Under the pieces are notes generated by a model. The model was not told the origin of the DNA and made no database searches. It saw only the letters and a list, made by a program, of their open reading frames with translations. The position numbers and the translations under genes were made by a program. From NCBI GenBank assembly GCA_029204225.1, contig CM055095.1:41641219-41705218 (forward strand): DNA of 64,000 nt. Reading direction: 5' to 3'. This DNA is from Diphasiastrum complanatum (lineage: Eukaryota > Streptophyta > Lycopodiopsida > Lycopodiales > Lycopodiaceae). Positions 10,431-21,582 of the stretch are shown one piece after another. How positions within the stretch are numbered: the stretch's first letter is position 1; the number at the start of each line of letters is the position of its first letter.

Positions 10431-10657
10431 TCATCTAGCTACCCTACCTGAAAGATCAGGTTCATTCACTAAATGTTTCATTACATAGTGATCTACGTGA
10501 AAAACAAAAGGGTATCCTAAAAGATAATGTCTAAATTTTTTTACCGAATAAATCATTCCTAGTGCTTCACGCTCTGTAGCAAAATAGTTCTTTTTTGATG
10601 CAGCGAGTTGTCTACCCGCATAATAAATTGGGTGATCTATATTTTGGTCATCTTTCT
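10431..10657 (-). pseudogene. Gypsy element D: RNase H segment left of the C1 insertion
   Basis: The minus strand encodes DDQNIDHPIYYAGRQLAASK, then YFATEREALGMIYSVKKFRHYL and VFHVDHYVMKHLVN, which is Ty3/Gypsy RNase H (RT_RNaseH). It continues the frame that ends at 15914 with VDTSSFAIGVMLSKK. The two halves are separated only by Copia C1. It stops at about 10431, at the joint with Copia B. Confidence 0.85.
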
Positions 10658-11489
10658 TGTGAAAAATGCAAAAATAAGCTTGGTAGAGGCCAAAAATCTT
10701 GTATATAGATAAACACACATGTGTGGAGCCTGTTCCCACGTGTGAAAATAGTGTACTTTTCATGTACCATAATCATATAGGTCGTACATATGATTTAATT
10801 CAAGTTCTAGTGGCTAAAAAGGCCAAAAACTAGTTTTCTAGATATATGACACATGGCATCAATCTATTGATTGCATGAGCCAAATATTTTGGTTAGGTGT
10901 CACATCCCATGTGTAGAGGACAGTTCACATGTGTGGAATAAGCTGAAGTAGGCGAATTTGGACTTCTAGAAGATTTCCAAGTAGATCTCCATATAGAAGA
11001 AAAATGGACCAAAAGTGCTCAAAATAGAAGGTTTTGTCCAAGTGTCAGTTTTGCATGATGAATCATCATATGACAAATCACCTTCACACATGTGGGATCA
11101 GAGGGATGATCAGTACCATGAGCTCCCACTTATTGTATATATAGAGCCACATTTGGCCATAATCAGTGTGAGACACCAATCTTGGTTTTGAAAGCAATTT
11201 TGAGTGATTCTCTCCATTTGTCTACATTTGTTTTGATTGTTTTGAGGTTCTATCAATGTGTACATGATTTTCAGGTTGGAGTCCGTACTCAGATAGTGTT
11301 TCACACGTGTGAAACCATAAAGTACACTTACCTTCAATTAATAATTGTTCTTGTTAGGATTTTGTGTCTAGAATTGATCTAGATTGATCTTAATCTGAAG
11401 TAGATTGATAGATCAAGTAATCTGACAACCAATCCCTCTTGAGGATCAGACTAGGATTCACTCTTGGTCCTTTTTGTACTTTTTGCACA
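10658..11489 (+). mobile_element. 5' LTR of element C1
   Basis: 832 bp. A TATA box GTATATATAGAG lies at 11135-11146, and the G-box palindrome TTTCACACGTGTGAAA at 11299-11314, here downstream of the TATA box and so probably in the transcribed R/U5 part. An outer variant, CCCACGTGTGAAAA, lies near 10736. It ends TTTTTGCACA immediately before TGGTATCAGAGCC. Confidence 0.85.
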
Positions 11490-11502
11490 TGGTATCAGAG
11501 CC
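11490..11502 (+). other. Primer-binding site of element C1
   Basis: TGGTATCAGAGCC directly after the LTR, the initiator-tRNA-Met site. The equivalent site of the minus-strand copy C2 is at 23160-23171. Confidence 0.9.
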
Positions 11503-13011
11503 TAGTACAAGAGGTTTTGTTGAAATTGATAGGGTTAATCCAAATCAAAGCCAAAATTAGCAGTTTTTTGGAAACTAGTCAAATTTTGTGTAGCGAGTTG
11601 GATTTGATAGCTATCCTCAAAATTTTTGGTACAGATCTTGTTGTGGGCTGTAGGAACTCTTTTCACACGTGTGAGTCTGTACAGCTCCGGTTTTGGCTGA
11701 GAAATTTAAAAAATTTGTAGAATTTGACTCACATACCCATTTTGAGTGATTTTTGGTGCAAAATCAAGTGTTTTCTATAGTAAATCTAATCCTTTGATTA
11801 GTTCTTGGATTGGATCAGTCGAAAAATTAAAATTGAAGCTTGAAATAGGTGTATTGATTTATCTTCTCTGATTTTTTGAGTGTATGTTGAAGTTAAGAGA
11901 GATTTTGCTAAAAATCATAGATTAAGGAGTGATATGCAAGGTGAGAGGTTGAAATCCATTGTACCATCACTCTAGATTTTTTCAAGAGTGATAGGGTCAA
12001 GTTTAGCAGCATCAATTTGCTAGAAAACATCTTTGGATCTGTCCTCCAAGTGAAACCTTTGAGAGTTTCTAGTGCATATAGAGCATCTATACAAATCTTT
12101 TGTAGAATTTGACATAGATTGGCTTAAATTGAGTTCTAGAAAAGAGATTGAGATCCAAGTCACATTCTTCAACCCTATTCAATTTGTTTGAGTGATTGTA
12201 AGGTTTGAAAAGAGTCATTAAGGTGTCTATGACAAATGTGTAGAGAGAGATCCAATTTTCTAAGAGTTCCTTCCTTTGTAGAGGGCAAGATCTAGAAGCT
12301 CATTATGTGTTGTTATTGGTGGAGAGTTTGTCTCTTCCTAGGTGATCAAATCTTTCTAAGTGGCATTAGCTCTTTGAAGCACAATATCTTAGTGAGAAAA
12401 ATCACAACTTTTGATTTTGAATTTCATTCCAAGTCTTAAAAGGTAGAGTAATTAAGGAAATCCAATAGGAGTGATCGAATTCAATTTGTTGAGCAAAAAT
12501 TGACATAGTATGTATGAAACTCAAATTAGTTCTATTCAACTTTCTTTGTGAGAGTGTGAGGATCAATTTGAGATCCCATTGGATGTCTAGAATCAGGAGG
12601 AGTCCATATTTGAGTATTCATGCATGGTTGAGATCTTTGTGAATCTCTAGTTGTCTAATTTTTTAAGCTTTGTGAAAAATTGGTGGTATAGTTTGTTGTC
12701 AAATCAAATCAAATTCATTCTAAATCTCAAGTGTGAGATTATTTGGGTCAAGAGTGAGTCCAAAAGAAGTGATTAAGATTGATTTTCATGATCTTTTTCA
12801 TATCCATTTCAACTTTCAAAAGAAAGAGTCATTGGTATTTGATGAGTCCAATAGGAGATTGGATCTGATTTCTTTAGTGATTTGATTCAAAGATTGTGTG
12901 CTTTTGTCTTAGTGATCAAAGCAAAGTTTCCAAGTGACTAGTCATTACTGTGAAGATTGACTCTTAGGTTTGTGAGCTAGATCTTTTGTAGATCCTTCTA
13001 GATTGTTGAAG
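11503..13011 (+). other. Non-coding leader of element C1
   Basis: About 1.5 kb, A+T rich, without an ORF of note. It is conserved in the minus-strand copy at 22130-23159, so it belongs to the element. Near its start (11661-11675) it carries TTTCACACGTGTGAG. Confidence 0.6.
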
Positions 13012-13986
13012 ATGTTTAAATCTAGTCTCTTGAAAGTCACAAATTACATTTGTAGAATCATATCACAGGTTTTTATTCACATGGCATCAATAGGTGGCAT
13101 CCTATTGAAGGAAAGAAAGGATTCTGAGTGCAACCTTTGTGGCAAGGGAGGATATTTTTTCTCAAGATGCTACAAAAAGAAGACCAGTCCATCCAAGGAG
13201 AACCAAAGCAAGGGGGCCGAAGTGAAGGATGGAGCTTCAAGTTCAAAATGCAAATACAAGAAGGACAAGTCCAAGGAAAGGTGTTTCCTTTGTGGAAAGG
13301 TGAATGAGGCTTGGAGTCTCACAAGGACTTGCAAGATTTGTCTTCAAGGGTCCATCACAACACATGTAAATTTTTTTGGAATTTTTCATTTGGAAGTGCA
13401 TTGTTTGGTTCAAAATGAAAAGATAGATGTCACTTTCACGAAAGTAACTTGGATTTATTTTATGTCCTTGGAAAGTATTTTGCTTGGAACTTTGGACAAG
13501 TTCAAACTTATTGTCCAAGAGAAATCATTCAAGAATAAGGAGCAATCACAAAATGAAAATAGTTTGATTTATGCTCTCATGTCAACTTATAAAGAACCAT
13601 TTTGCTTTGAAGAGATTTTTGTATCTCAAAGGTGGATTAAGGCAATACTAGTTGAGTGTGATGCCTTAAAAGATAGCAAAATATGTTTTCCTTGTAAGAT
13701 TACATCAGTTATGAAGTCAAGGAAATGGAAATATCTTCATAATGTAGGATCTTTTGGTTTCAATAAGATCATGAATGATGTGTTCATTCATAAAGATAAA
13801 AATTGTAAGTTTTCAATCTTAAAAGCAAGTTGTAAACTTCTTATGAGAATAAGTGAGGCATCCAAAGTGGACACTTATATCCACAAGCAAGTAGTTAGCC
13901 TTATTGAGATGGAAATACCTTTTGATTTCAATATTGGAAAATCATGCCAAGTTGTAGTGATTTTTGGACTTATGTTTCTAGCATAA
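13012..13986 (+). CDS. Element C1 ORF1: zinc-motif Gag-like protein of uncertain origin
   Basis: 324 codons from ATG 13012. An N-terminal Cys motif, CNLCGKGGYFFSRC, has exactly the spacing of a retroviral CCHC knuckle (C-X2-C-X4-x-X4-C) but Tyr in place of His. A Lys/Ser-rich linker follows, then a second cluster, CFLCGKVNEAWSLTRTCKIC. The C-terminal third contains EPFCFEEIFVSQRWIKAILV, which resembles the region before plant Copia reverse transcriptase (EP..FEEA....W..A...E), and ASKVDTYIHKQVVSLIE. The catalytic RT core is absent between them. The same protein is encoded by C2 (22127-21583), with few differences. The product may be a nucleic-acid-binding Gag derivative or a decayed polyprotein; the frame is open. 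Confidence 0.6.
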   Translation: MFKSSLLKVTNYICRIISQVFIHMASIGGILLKERKDSECNLCGKGGYFFSRCYKKKTSPSKENQSKGAEVKDGASSSKCKYKKDKSKERCFLCGKVNEAWSLTRTCKICLQGSITTHVNFFGIFHLEVHCLVQNEKIDVTFTKVTWIYFMSLESILLGTLDKFKLIVQEKSFKNKEQSQNENSLIYALMSTYKEPFCFEEIFVSQRWIKAILVECDALKDSKICFPCKITSVMKSRKWKYLHNVGSFGFNKIMNDVFIHKDKNCKFSILKASCKLLMRISEASKVDTYIHKQVVSLIEMEIPFDFNIGKSCQVVVIFGLMFLA

Positions 13987-14771
13987 GTAATCTTGATAAT
14001 CATAGGAAGTGCATATCGAATGGTCATACTTGTTGTGATCATTATGAGACATGGAGGTCTCGGATTTCCATCAAGAAAGAGCACCATGAAGAGGATCTTA
14101 AGGAGTCATCTCAAGGTTCAAATGTGCCAAGGATTGAGGAGGAGAATCCTTCTCAAGGTTCAAGTGTGCCAAGGATTGAGGAGGAGAGACCTTCTCAAGT
14201 TGAGATTCCAAAAAGAAACTCAAGAAACATGGTTGAGCCCATGTGGCTCACATTTCAAGGGAAAGAGGAGCATATCTCATGTGGTATATATCTCATACTT
14301 ACTTCTCTTATGTCATTTGATAAATCAATTTGCTTTAGTGAGATCATTGCATCTCAAAATTGGAGTAAAGCCATACTAGTTGAGTATGAAGTCTCTCTTG
14401 AAAACATAGATGATGTTCTTAAAAGGTTGAAATTGATTTTAAATCAATTAGAAAGCAAATGGTTATTTCATCAAATGTATGCTCTTGAGTCATGCAAGAG
14501 CAAAAGTGATTTGTTCACTCATAGTTTGAAAATTTGTATTGAGGCAAATTGTAAACTCTTTATGAGAGTAAGTGAATCATCTTATAAAGACACTTATCTC
14601 TATCATGAAGTATTTAGCCTCATTGGATTTGCAATTAGCATGGTAAACAAGCATGAAGATATGATGCAAACACTTTGTTATTATAGCATGCATAGTCTTG
14701 CCAATTTGGATGAGACTAATTCTCTAGATCGTGGTAGCATGATGCTAGATCTTTGTGATCCTAATAAATAA
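13944..14771 (+). CDS. Element C1 ORF2: repeat of the ORF1 C-terminal block
   Basis: 275 codons from ATG 13944, overlapping ORF1 by 43 bp in another frame. Its middle has a two-fold repeat (SSQGSNVPRIEEENPSQGS, then SVPRIEEERPSQ). The second half repeats the ORF1 block: ICFSEIIASQNWSKAILVEY parallels FCFEEIFVSQRWIKAILVEC, and CKLFMRVSESSYKDTYLYHE parallels CKLLMRISEASKVDTYIHKQ. So a segment of about 100 residues is present twice in series. No catalytic motif is recognised. It could be a translated second ORF or an old tandem duplication within one former ORF. Confidence 0.5.
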   Translation: MPSCSDFWTYVSSISNLDNHRKCISNGHTCCDHYETWRSRISIKKEHHEEDLKESSQGSNVPRIEEENPSQGSSVPRIEEERPSQVEIPKRNSRNMVEPMWLTFQGKEEHISCGIYLILTSLMSFDKSICFSEIIASQNWSKAILVEYEVSLENIDDVLKRLKLILNQLESKWLFHQMYALESCKSKSDLFTHSLKICIEANCKLFMRVSESSYKDTYLYHEVFSLIGFAISMVNKHEDMMQTLCYYSMHSLANLDETNSLDRGSMMLDLCDPNK

Positions 14772-15085
14772 AAAAGAAATCTTTATTTTCTCATGGAGGA
14801 GCATGCACATGAAGAAGGAGCAAGCCTCAAAGTCAAGCATCTACATGAAATTTGGAAGGAATCGATTTTGGAGGTGCTAGGATGGTGCAAAGCTCTCAAG
14901 GTCATCAAAGATGTCAACATCAAAGAAGCACTATCATGGATATGGTGATTTCAGATCAACATCAAGCTCATTGGCTGATCTTTACAACTTTTGAACCAGC
15001 AAAGGCCAATTTAGCCCATGGAGTCAAGCTCAAGATCATCATGTTTTCCATCAAGCTAGATCTACCAAGCTAGATTTTTGAGGAG
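14772..15085 (+). other. 3' untranslated part and polypurine tract of element C1
   Basis: Non-coding stretch after ORF2. It ends in TTTTTGAGGAG at about 15075-15085, the likely plus-strand primer tract, directly before the 3' LTR. Confidence 0.6.
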
Positions 15086-15913
15086 TGTGAAAAATGCAAA
15101 AATAAGCTTGGTAGAGGCCAAAAATCTTGTATATAAATAAACACACATGTGTAAAGCCTATTCACACGTGTGAAAATAGCGTACTTTTCATGTACCATAA
15201 TCATATAGGTAGTACATATGATTTAATTCAAGTTATAGTGGCTAAAAAGGCCAAAAACTAGTTTTCTAGATATATGACACATGGCATCAATCTAATGATT
15301 GCATGAGCCAAATATTTTGGTTAGGTGTCACATCCCATGTGTAGAGGACAGCTCAAACATGTGGAATAAGCTGAAGTAGGCGAATTTGGACTTCTAGAAG
15401 ATTTCCAAGTAGATCTCCATATAGAAGAAAAATGGACGAAAAGTGCTCAAAATAGAAGGTTTTGTCCAAGTGTCAGTTTTGCATGATGAATCATCATATG
15501 ACAAAGCACTTTCACACATGTGGGATCAGAGGGATGATCAGTACCACGAGCTCCCACTTATTATATAGAGCCACATTTGGCCATAATCAGTGTGAGACAC
15601 CAATCTTGGTTTTGGAAGCAATTTTGAGTGATTCTCTCCATTTGTCTACATTTGTTTTGATTGTTTTGAGGTTCTATCAATGTGTACTTGATTTTCAGGT
15701 TGGAGTCCGTACTCATATAGTGTTTCACACGTGTGAAACCAGAAAGTACACCTACCTTCAATTAATGATTGTTCTTGTTAGGATTTAGTGTCTAGAATTG
15801 ATCTAGATTGATCTTAATCTAAAGTAGATTGATAGATCAAGTAATCTGACAACCAATCCCTCTTGAGGATCAGATTAGGATTCACTCTTGGTCCTTTTTG
15901 TACTTTTTGCACA
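15086..15913 (+). mobile_element. 3' LTR of element C1
   Basis: 828 bp, nearly identical to the 5' LTR. It carries ATTCACACGTGTGAAAA near 15160 and the exact palindrome TTTCACACGTGTGAAA at 15723-15738. The TATA region reads TTATATAGAG near 15561. The outer edge returns to Gypsy D coding sequence. Confidence 0.9.
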
Positions 15914-18869
15914 TTTTTTACTAAGCATTACACCTATTGCAAATGATGATGTGTCTACATATACATGGAACTTTTTAGCCCAATTTGGAGGTCTAACTAC
16001 AGTTGCTTATGCTAATGACTGTTTTAACTGATCAAAAGCTTGCTGATGGTCTTGTGACCAATAATACTCAACAGACTTTTTTAATAAACTTGTTAAAGGA
16101 GTTACTATTATGGCATAATCCTTAATTATCCTACGATAATATCTTGCATGTCCCAGAAAACCTCTAAGCTCTCGTAGATTAGTTGGTTCTAATAACTCTA
16201 AAATCATTTTTACTTTTTTGACGTCGGCTTGTATAAAGTCCTTTGAAATTTTATGTCCTAACAGGATGCCTTCCCTCATCACAAAATAACACTTGGCCGG
16301 ATGCAATTTAAGAAATGTCTCTTGACATCTTCTCAATGTCTTCTCTAATGCGTCTAAGTGATCTTTAGTTGATGAATAGACACAAAAGTCATCCATGAAA
16401 ATTTCTAAGAACTTCCTCAAAAACTTTTGAAAAATGTTCGTCATCGAATGTGGCAGGTGCATTACAAAGACCAAAGGACATTCACGTATACGCATACGTC
16501 CCCCAATTAGTGGTAAAACTGGTCTTGGATCTATTTTATTCCTTGATAAAAACTTGAATATAACCTGAGAATCCATCTAAAAAGCTATAATGTTCATGAC
16601 CAGCTGCCTGGTCAAGAATGGTATATGTATAAGGCAGAGGATGGTAATCCTTTGCTGTAGCAGCATTTAGTTGCCTAAAATCTTGGCAAACCCTAATCTT
16701 GCCCGTCTTCTTCTTAGGAACTATAACTATTGGTGACACCCACTCACTGCTTAGAACAGGATATATAATACCCGCTCTAAGACATCTATCTAATTTGTCT
16801 TTAACTAACAAGAAATACTGTAGATTTAATTTGCAGAAATTGCTTAATTTCTTTCTTATAAAACTGATTATCCTCTAATAAGTGTTTAAAAATTATATTG
16901 GACATTCTAGAGACAAGGTCTTCTACTATATCATATGAACGGGTTCTAAGTGGCGATAGATCTCTAGGTATCTCGCTACTTATAACTGAATCTAAAAATG
17001 TTATTTTCTTAACTTTTCTGGTTTCTTTGTCTAAAAGCTTTTTAGCTTCTGAACTAATATCAACATCATAATATTTTTCAATAGGCTTATCAAAGTCTAA
17101 TTCTTTACTATTAGAAATTTCTACTGGCTGTTCTGCGACTTTCGCTTTTTCTGTCGCGTTTTTTGCGGATTTCGTCTACTTAGTTTTCTTCTTATCTTTA
17201 AGAGTTGAAGAATATTTACTACTTCTAGTAGTATATTCAGACTCTACTTCTATCCTTTGAACTATCATGTCAGTGTTGGTTTTAGATGGCCGAAGGTCAT
17301 CTTTTCTAGGTGAGTTTACAAACCTTGGTTTAGACCGCGGTTGTTGTGGCTGAGGACATTCAGCATTGACATGCCCTTTGCCTTTACAGTTAGTACAGAG
17401 TGGCACATATCCTATTGACCTCCTGGGTTCAGGACAATCAGGCGAATAGTGACTCGGGGCTCCGCAATTGTAGCACGAACCCCTTACTTTGGATGGAGGA
17501 GTGGAATCTCTTGTCCTCCCTCTACGCAAAATAGTGTATTGTTGACTAGTACGTGGTTTTGGTATAATGTTCTTTTGGTTAGTAGGAGTTGTAGTATAAG
17601 CTACCTCCTCATGATTATTAATCGGACAGAGGAATAATTTTTCTTCTAAATAGTTAATCTATAAACTATGATAGTTGGTCTTAGAATGACCTTCCTTCCC
17701 ACAAGCAGTACACGAAACATTGGCGTTAAGCTTCGCTTTCTTCTGTTTGGCTTTAACATCATTGCTAATATCTCAACACTCTTCCTTAATGGATCCATCT
17801 TTTCGGATTTCTCCATTCTTTTCTTCCTATTTGAATTCCTACTCTTAGATTTCCTATAAGAAGATTCTTTTTTTGATGAAGAAGAATAAGATGAATACTT
17901 TGAAGACTCTTCCTCATCTGCTGAATCAGATTCCAATTCAAACTCAATAGATGATTCAGATTCTTCTATATGTTTCGATTTATGCTTTTTACTACTTTTT
18001 CTTTCATTTCTCTGTCTACGAGAAATTCGAGAAGTTTCATAATTCTCGGCAGAGGCAATGACATCTTCCAAAGAGGTCATCAATCCCTGTCAACAATAAC
18101 GATCCATTTTCTTAGGCAAACTGCCCAAGAACCATTCGTTTTGCACAGGAACCGGATATTGGGCTCCTAACTTTCCTATTAAATTCTTAACTCTATGAGT
18201 ATACTTTCTAAGTGATTCCTTCTGCTTATTCTCAACAGCATTAAGCCGAGCCAACAGTCTAGTGGAGTATCATATCTCCCTAAACTGCTTAAGAAATGCT
18301 ATTTTTAAAGCGTTCCAAGTATTAATCGTTTCCCATACTAATTGATTGTGCCAAATCCTTGTCTGCTTTTGCAAAAGACCTAGCAAAATTCTAACTTTGT
18401 CCTCGTCTGTATGTTCTTTATTTGCTATAGTAATAAATTCAAATTGAGACAAATAACTATCCACATCTTCAAACGATGATCCCTTAAAGAAATCATATCT
18501 GATTTTTGTAGATGTGGGTGGTACTGGGTTAGCCATATTATCAGGACTAGGATCGAGGCTACACTTAGAAGATGGTTCTGATGAAGAAGATTTTGACTCT
18601 GAACTTGGTTCAGAAGTGAAATCAGACGAATCTGATTTTGATGAATCTGTAGAACTTGGTATTTTAATGGATTTTTTTCTAAATAAATCTACAAATACTG
18701 TAGTAGCATTTAGAAGATCGTTAAACGCTTCAGGCGTTAATCTTGCTCTAACTGGCAAATTCTGCAAATTCTGCAAATACAAATCTCTAGATTTCCTATA
18801 GGCTTCTAATCGCTGTGCACGCTCTAAACGTTTTTGTTCAATAGTTGCGTAATAGTATGTTCTTTGCAT
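15914..18869 (-). pseudogene. Gypsy element D: gag, zinc knuckles and reverse transcriptase
   Basis: Minus strand. Gag starts at 18869 (QRTYYYATIEQKRLERAQRL) and has a retrotransposon_gag-type stretch KIRYDFFKGSSFEDVDSYL near 18490. A frame break and a Ser/Lys/Glu-rich segment (18083-17646) follow. Next come two canonical CCHC knuckles, CYNCGAPSHYSPDC and CTNCKGKGHVNAEC (about 17480-17370). RT starts near 16811 with VKDKLDRCLRAGIIYPVLSS, then KIRVCQDFRQLNAATAKDYH and FLDGFSGY. After a frameshift near 16470 it continues through the catalytic FMDDFCVYS, GFLGHARYYRR and into RNase H up to 15914. FMDDF is typical of the Athila/Tat side of plant Gypsy. No aspartic protease motif is visible between knuckles and RT. 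Stops and frameshifts make it non-functional. Confidence 0.85.
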
Positions 18870-19983
18870 GCGTTACATGAGAAAGATTCGTAAACTTAAT
18901 ACATTTAAAAATATTACAACAGATGAAATTCCAATGACACCAAATTATGTGGTGGCCTAGTCGTTATAGATTTTCACAAAATTAATGAATTAAGTAGTAT
19001 AAAAGGTTTGATTGTTCTCCAAGAGAGAGAATAATCTATTCTTTTGTATGATAAGTGTATGTAAGAAGGAAAATGGATGTGATATGTAATATTCATAATG
19101 AATACTATAGTGACATATCTGGTTATCCAAAGATATTTGGGTAAATTGGCATCCAAAAACACCAATGGTGAAACGATTTGGTCAAGGTCTGTGATTATAA
19201 AAATTACTTTATCTTTCAGGCTCTTTGGATAACAGCAAGCAATCAGATCAGACAACAATTAGCAAATAGATTCATCAAACAGAATCGTATTGGCTAATGA
19301 TTTCTCTTAATTGAATACACTGAATTAGTTCTTATCATAGGAAGCAAACAGAATAGAGCATCAAACAAGTTTATTATCTGAATACGTAGCTCATTCAGAA
19401 TTGAAAAAAGCTCTGCTTATAGTTATGCTTAACAGCTTCGGCTAATTTCTTGCATACATTATTTAGAATTGTTGCTCTCTAGTGACGCCTGAAAATCCAC
19501 GTTAGAGTAACTGAAATTCAGTAAGACATGAGAAATATGTGTGACGACGCAGACAGAGCAGTATCACAAAAAGTTACGAATCATACAGAGTGTATTCGCT
19601 CAATTGATAAGAAGTAATGCTGTAAGAGATGGCAGAGGGAAAGAACGCTCAAGCTTATAGAAACTGGCTCCCTTCTCTCTCTATTAATACTCAAATATGT
19701 GCATATGCATATGTACAATGGCACGAAGTGTCGACCTTACAAAAATGATCACCGGCCTCAATGTCGTTTACCAACCATTACGATGTCAGTTGAGATCCGC
19801 TAATGCATCTCTATAGAACGTTGCACAAAACGTCGCAAGTTCTAACCTAAAAGTGAATTTACAAAGTGCAAATAGGCCTTTACATGAATTTAGGCACTAT
19901 AGCACATTTACATGTATAAAAATTGAAATTTTTTTGCAATATAAACAATAATTTTGGATAATGTGGGATCATGAGGCTCCACA
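18870..19983 (-). mobile_element. Probable 5' LTR and short leader of Gypsy element D
   Basis: About 1.1 kb of A+T-rich non-coding sequence upstream of the D gag. On the minus strand it begins TGTGTGGAGCCTCATG near 19983 and leads to a possible primer site in TTTGGTGTCATTGG near 18940. The boundaries are inferred from position, since no second LTR copy lies in the window. To its right the helicase remnant begins, so D probably inserted there. Confidence 0.4.
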
Positions 19984-20001
19984 CATATGAACTTACAAAT
20001 G

Positions 20002-20125
20002 GGTCATATTAAATTCTAGAATATGCTATGAAGGCTAAACCGTCTAGATTTCCAACACAAATTGGTCATATTAAATTCTAAAATATGCTATGAAGGCTGA
20101 ACCGTCTGGACATTTGAATCTGAAA
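20002..20125 (+). repeat. Two-copy tandem repeat, 62-bp period
   Basis: GGTCATATTAAATTCTA and the following AATATGCTATGAAGGCT block occur at 20002 and 20064 with only a few changes. The second copy is in frame with the helicase remnant (YAMKAEPSGHLNLK), so a piece of that coding region was duplicated. Confidence 0.7.
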
Positions 20126-21582
20126 ATAGAAGATGCAAAACGAATAGGATTGGAACACATGGACAACATGTTAAAACTACTTACAACATCAATCTTAACA
20201 AAGCCAACAAGCCTACCTGAAATAACATTTGCTTGCAAATTTCTATGATAAAAAGAAACGAAGTTGTTCATTATGTTGATAGTTCTTCCAAATCTTAGAT
20301 GTAGATATGTGAGTCAAAATAACACGTTGATGTTTCATCCAATTGATGTTTACGCATACAGACCTGTACAATTGGAAAACTTAACATTCTATGAATTCTA
20401 GAGTATGTACGATGTAGAGAAAAAATCAAAAGTCAATACTACTTTTGATTACATTGACAAGACATGAAACTACTTGTATCGGAGTAGGAAACTTATAAAA
20501 TTTACTGACTATCATCCTATGCATCATACATAAGCATTCTTCTTCAATATCCTGCTCAAAAAAGTATGTTTTTGTAATGATCAAGAATTGATATGACAAA
20601 ATAGTACTGATCGTTCATATTTCTTGGAGTGCTTACTTCAAAATTTTGTTGAGAAAGAGGAGGATATTGATATCTACATCGTAGAATACGCCAATAGACA
20701 ACTTCTTGAAAGAGAACAGCGACAAGAAATGTCAAATATACTTCTACAAAAAAAAATGCCTATCAACGAAACATTAACAATGTCAAATTCAACAATCGAA
20801 AATGCACAAAGCATATCTTTGCCATAAGATACGAAAAATGATTTAGGCTTGGAGTCTAAATTTGAAAACATGCAGAATTTATCTCTTACTGACGAACAAG
20901 AAAAGGTATATAAAATTATTACAAGCTCAAAATCGGGATTGTTTATTCTATCAAGCACTCCAGGAAGTGGAAAAACATTTCTGATACAATACCTCACTTA
21001 CAAATTCATTAAGAAAGGAGAACCAATTTTGTTAGCAGCAACAACAGGTGCAGCTGCATCTCGATTAGCAAAACATGCATTTATAGTTCACAACTTGTTT
21101 GCAATTCCAATAAATTAGCTTTACATAAAAAATCTAATACCAACCAATTTTTGACACAGATTAATATTTGAGGCAATATTTATTGTGATAGATGAAATGT
21201 CCATGCTAACTGTTCAAATTTTAACATATGTAATTCATCAAATAAATCAAGTAAAAAACAATCCATCTAGCACTGTGTTTGAAAATTATATTCTACTTCT
21301 AGTGCGTGATCATGCACAACTTCCAACCATTTGTAAACACAAATCAGAATCACTTTGTTTAATATGTCATCTTTCAAACTCTCCATTTTGGAAAATTGCA
21401 ACACACTTGCAACTATCCTACTCTATTAGGCATGCTGAAGATCTCGAATATCTTCATTTCCTAAACAAAATTAGATTTCAAAAGCCCACACAATTAGAAA
21501 TAGATGAAACATTAACTAGTTGTGTGCTTCCTAGGTCTGACATACTCGATGTAGTAAACCATAATACAACCATCATATGTAC
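20065..21582 (+). pseudogene. PIF1-type helicase remnant, probably Helitron-derived
   Basis: Plus strand with several stops. The first part (20090-20270) has GHLNLKIEDAKRIGLEHMDN. Then HPIDVYAYRPVQLENLTFYE (about 20335-20400) resembles the segment before the helicase domain of plant Helitron/PIF1 proteins. The helicase core follows: Walker A STPGSGKTF (about 20955) with ILLAATTGAAASRLAK, and Walker B VIDEMSML (about 21185), then LLLVRDHAQLP (normally GDxxQLPP) near 21300. It ends at 21582, cut by element C2. No Helitron terminus (TC...CTRR hairpin) was found, so a stray PIF1 copy remains possible. It is not functional. Confidence 0.7.

Larger units (their letters stand above)
10658..15913 (+). 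mobile_element. Complete non-autonomous Copia-like element C1
   Basis: 5256 bp with two LTRs of 832 and 828 bp in direct orientation (10658-11489 and 15086-15913), both TGTGAAAAATGCA...TTTTTGCACA. A tRNA-iMet-type primer site follows the first LTR, and a purine-rich TTTTTGAGGAG precedes the second. It sits inside the RNase H of Gypsy D. The flanking 5 bp on the minus strand read AAAAA and AGAAA, a target duplication with one change. The 3.6-kb interior has a 1.5-kb leader and two ORFs with zinc-binding motifs but no recognisable protease, integrase or RT core. Proteins would have to come from a related full-length element. Few differences between the LTRs indicate a fairly recent insertion. 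Confidence 0.9.
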
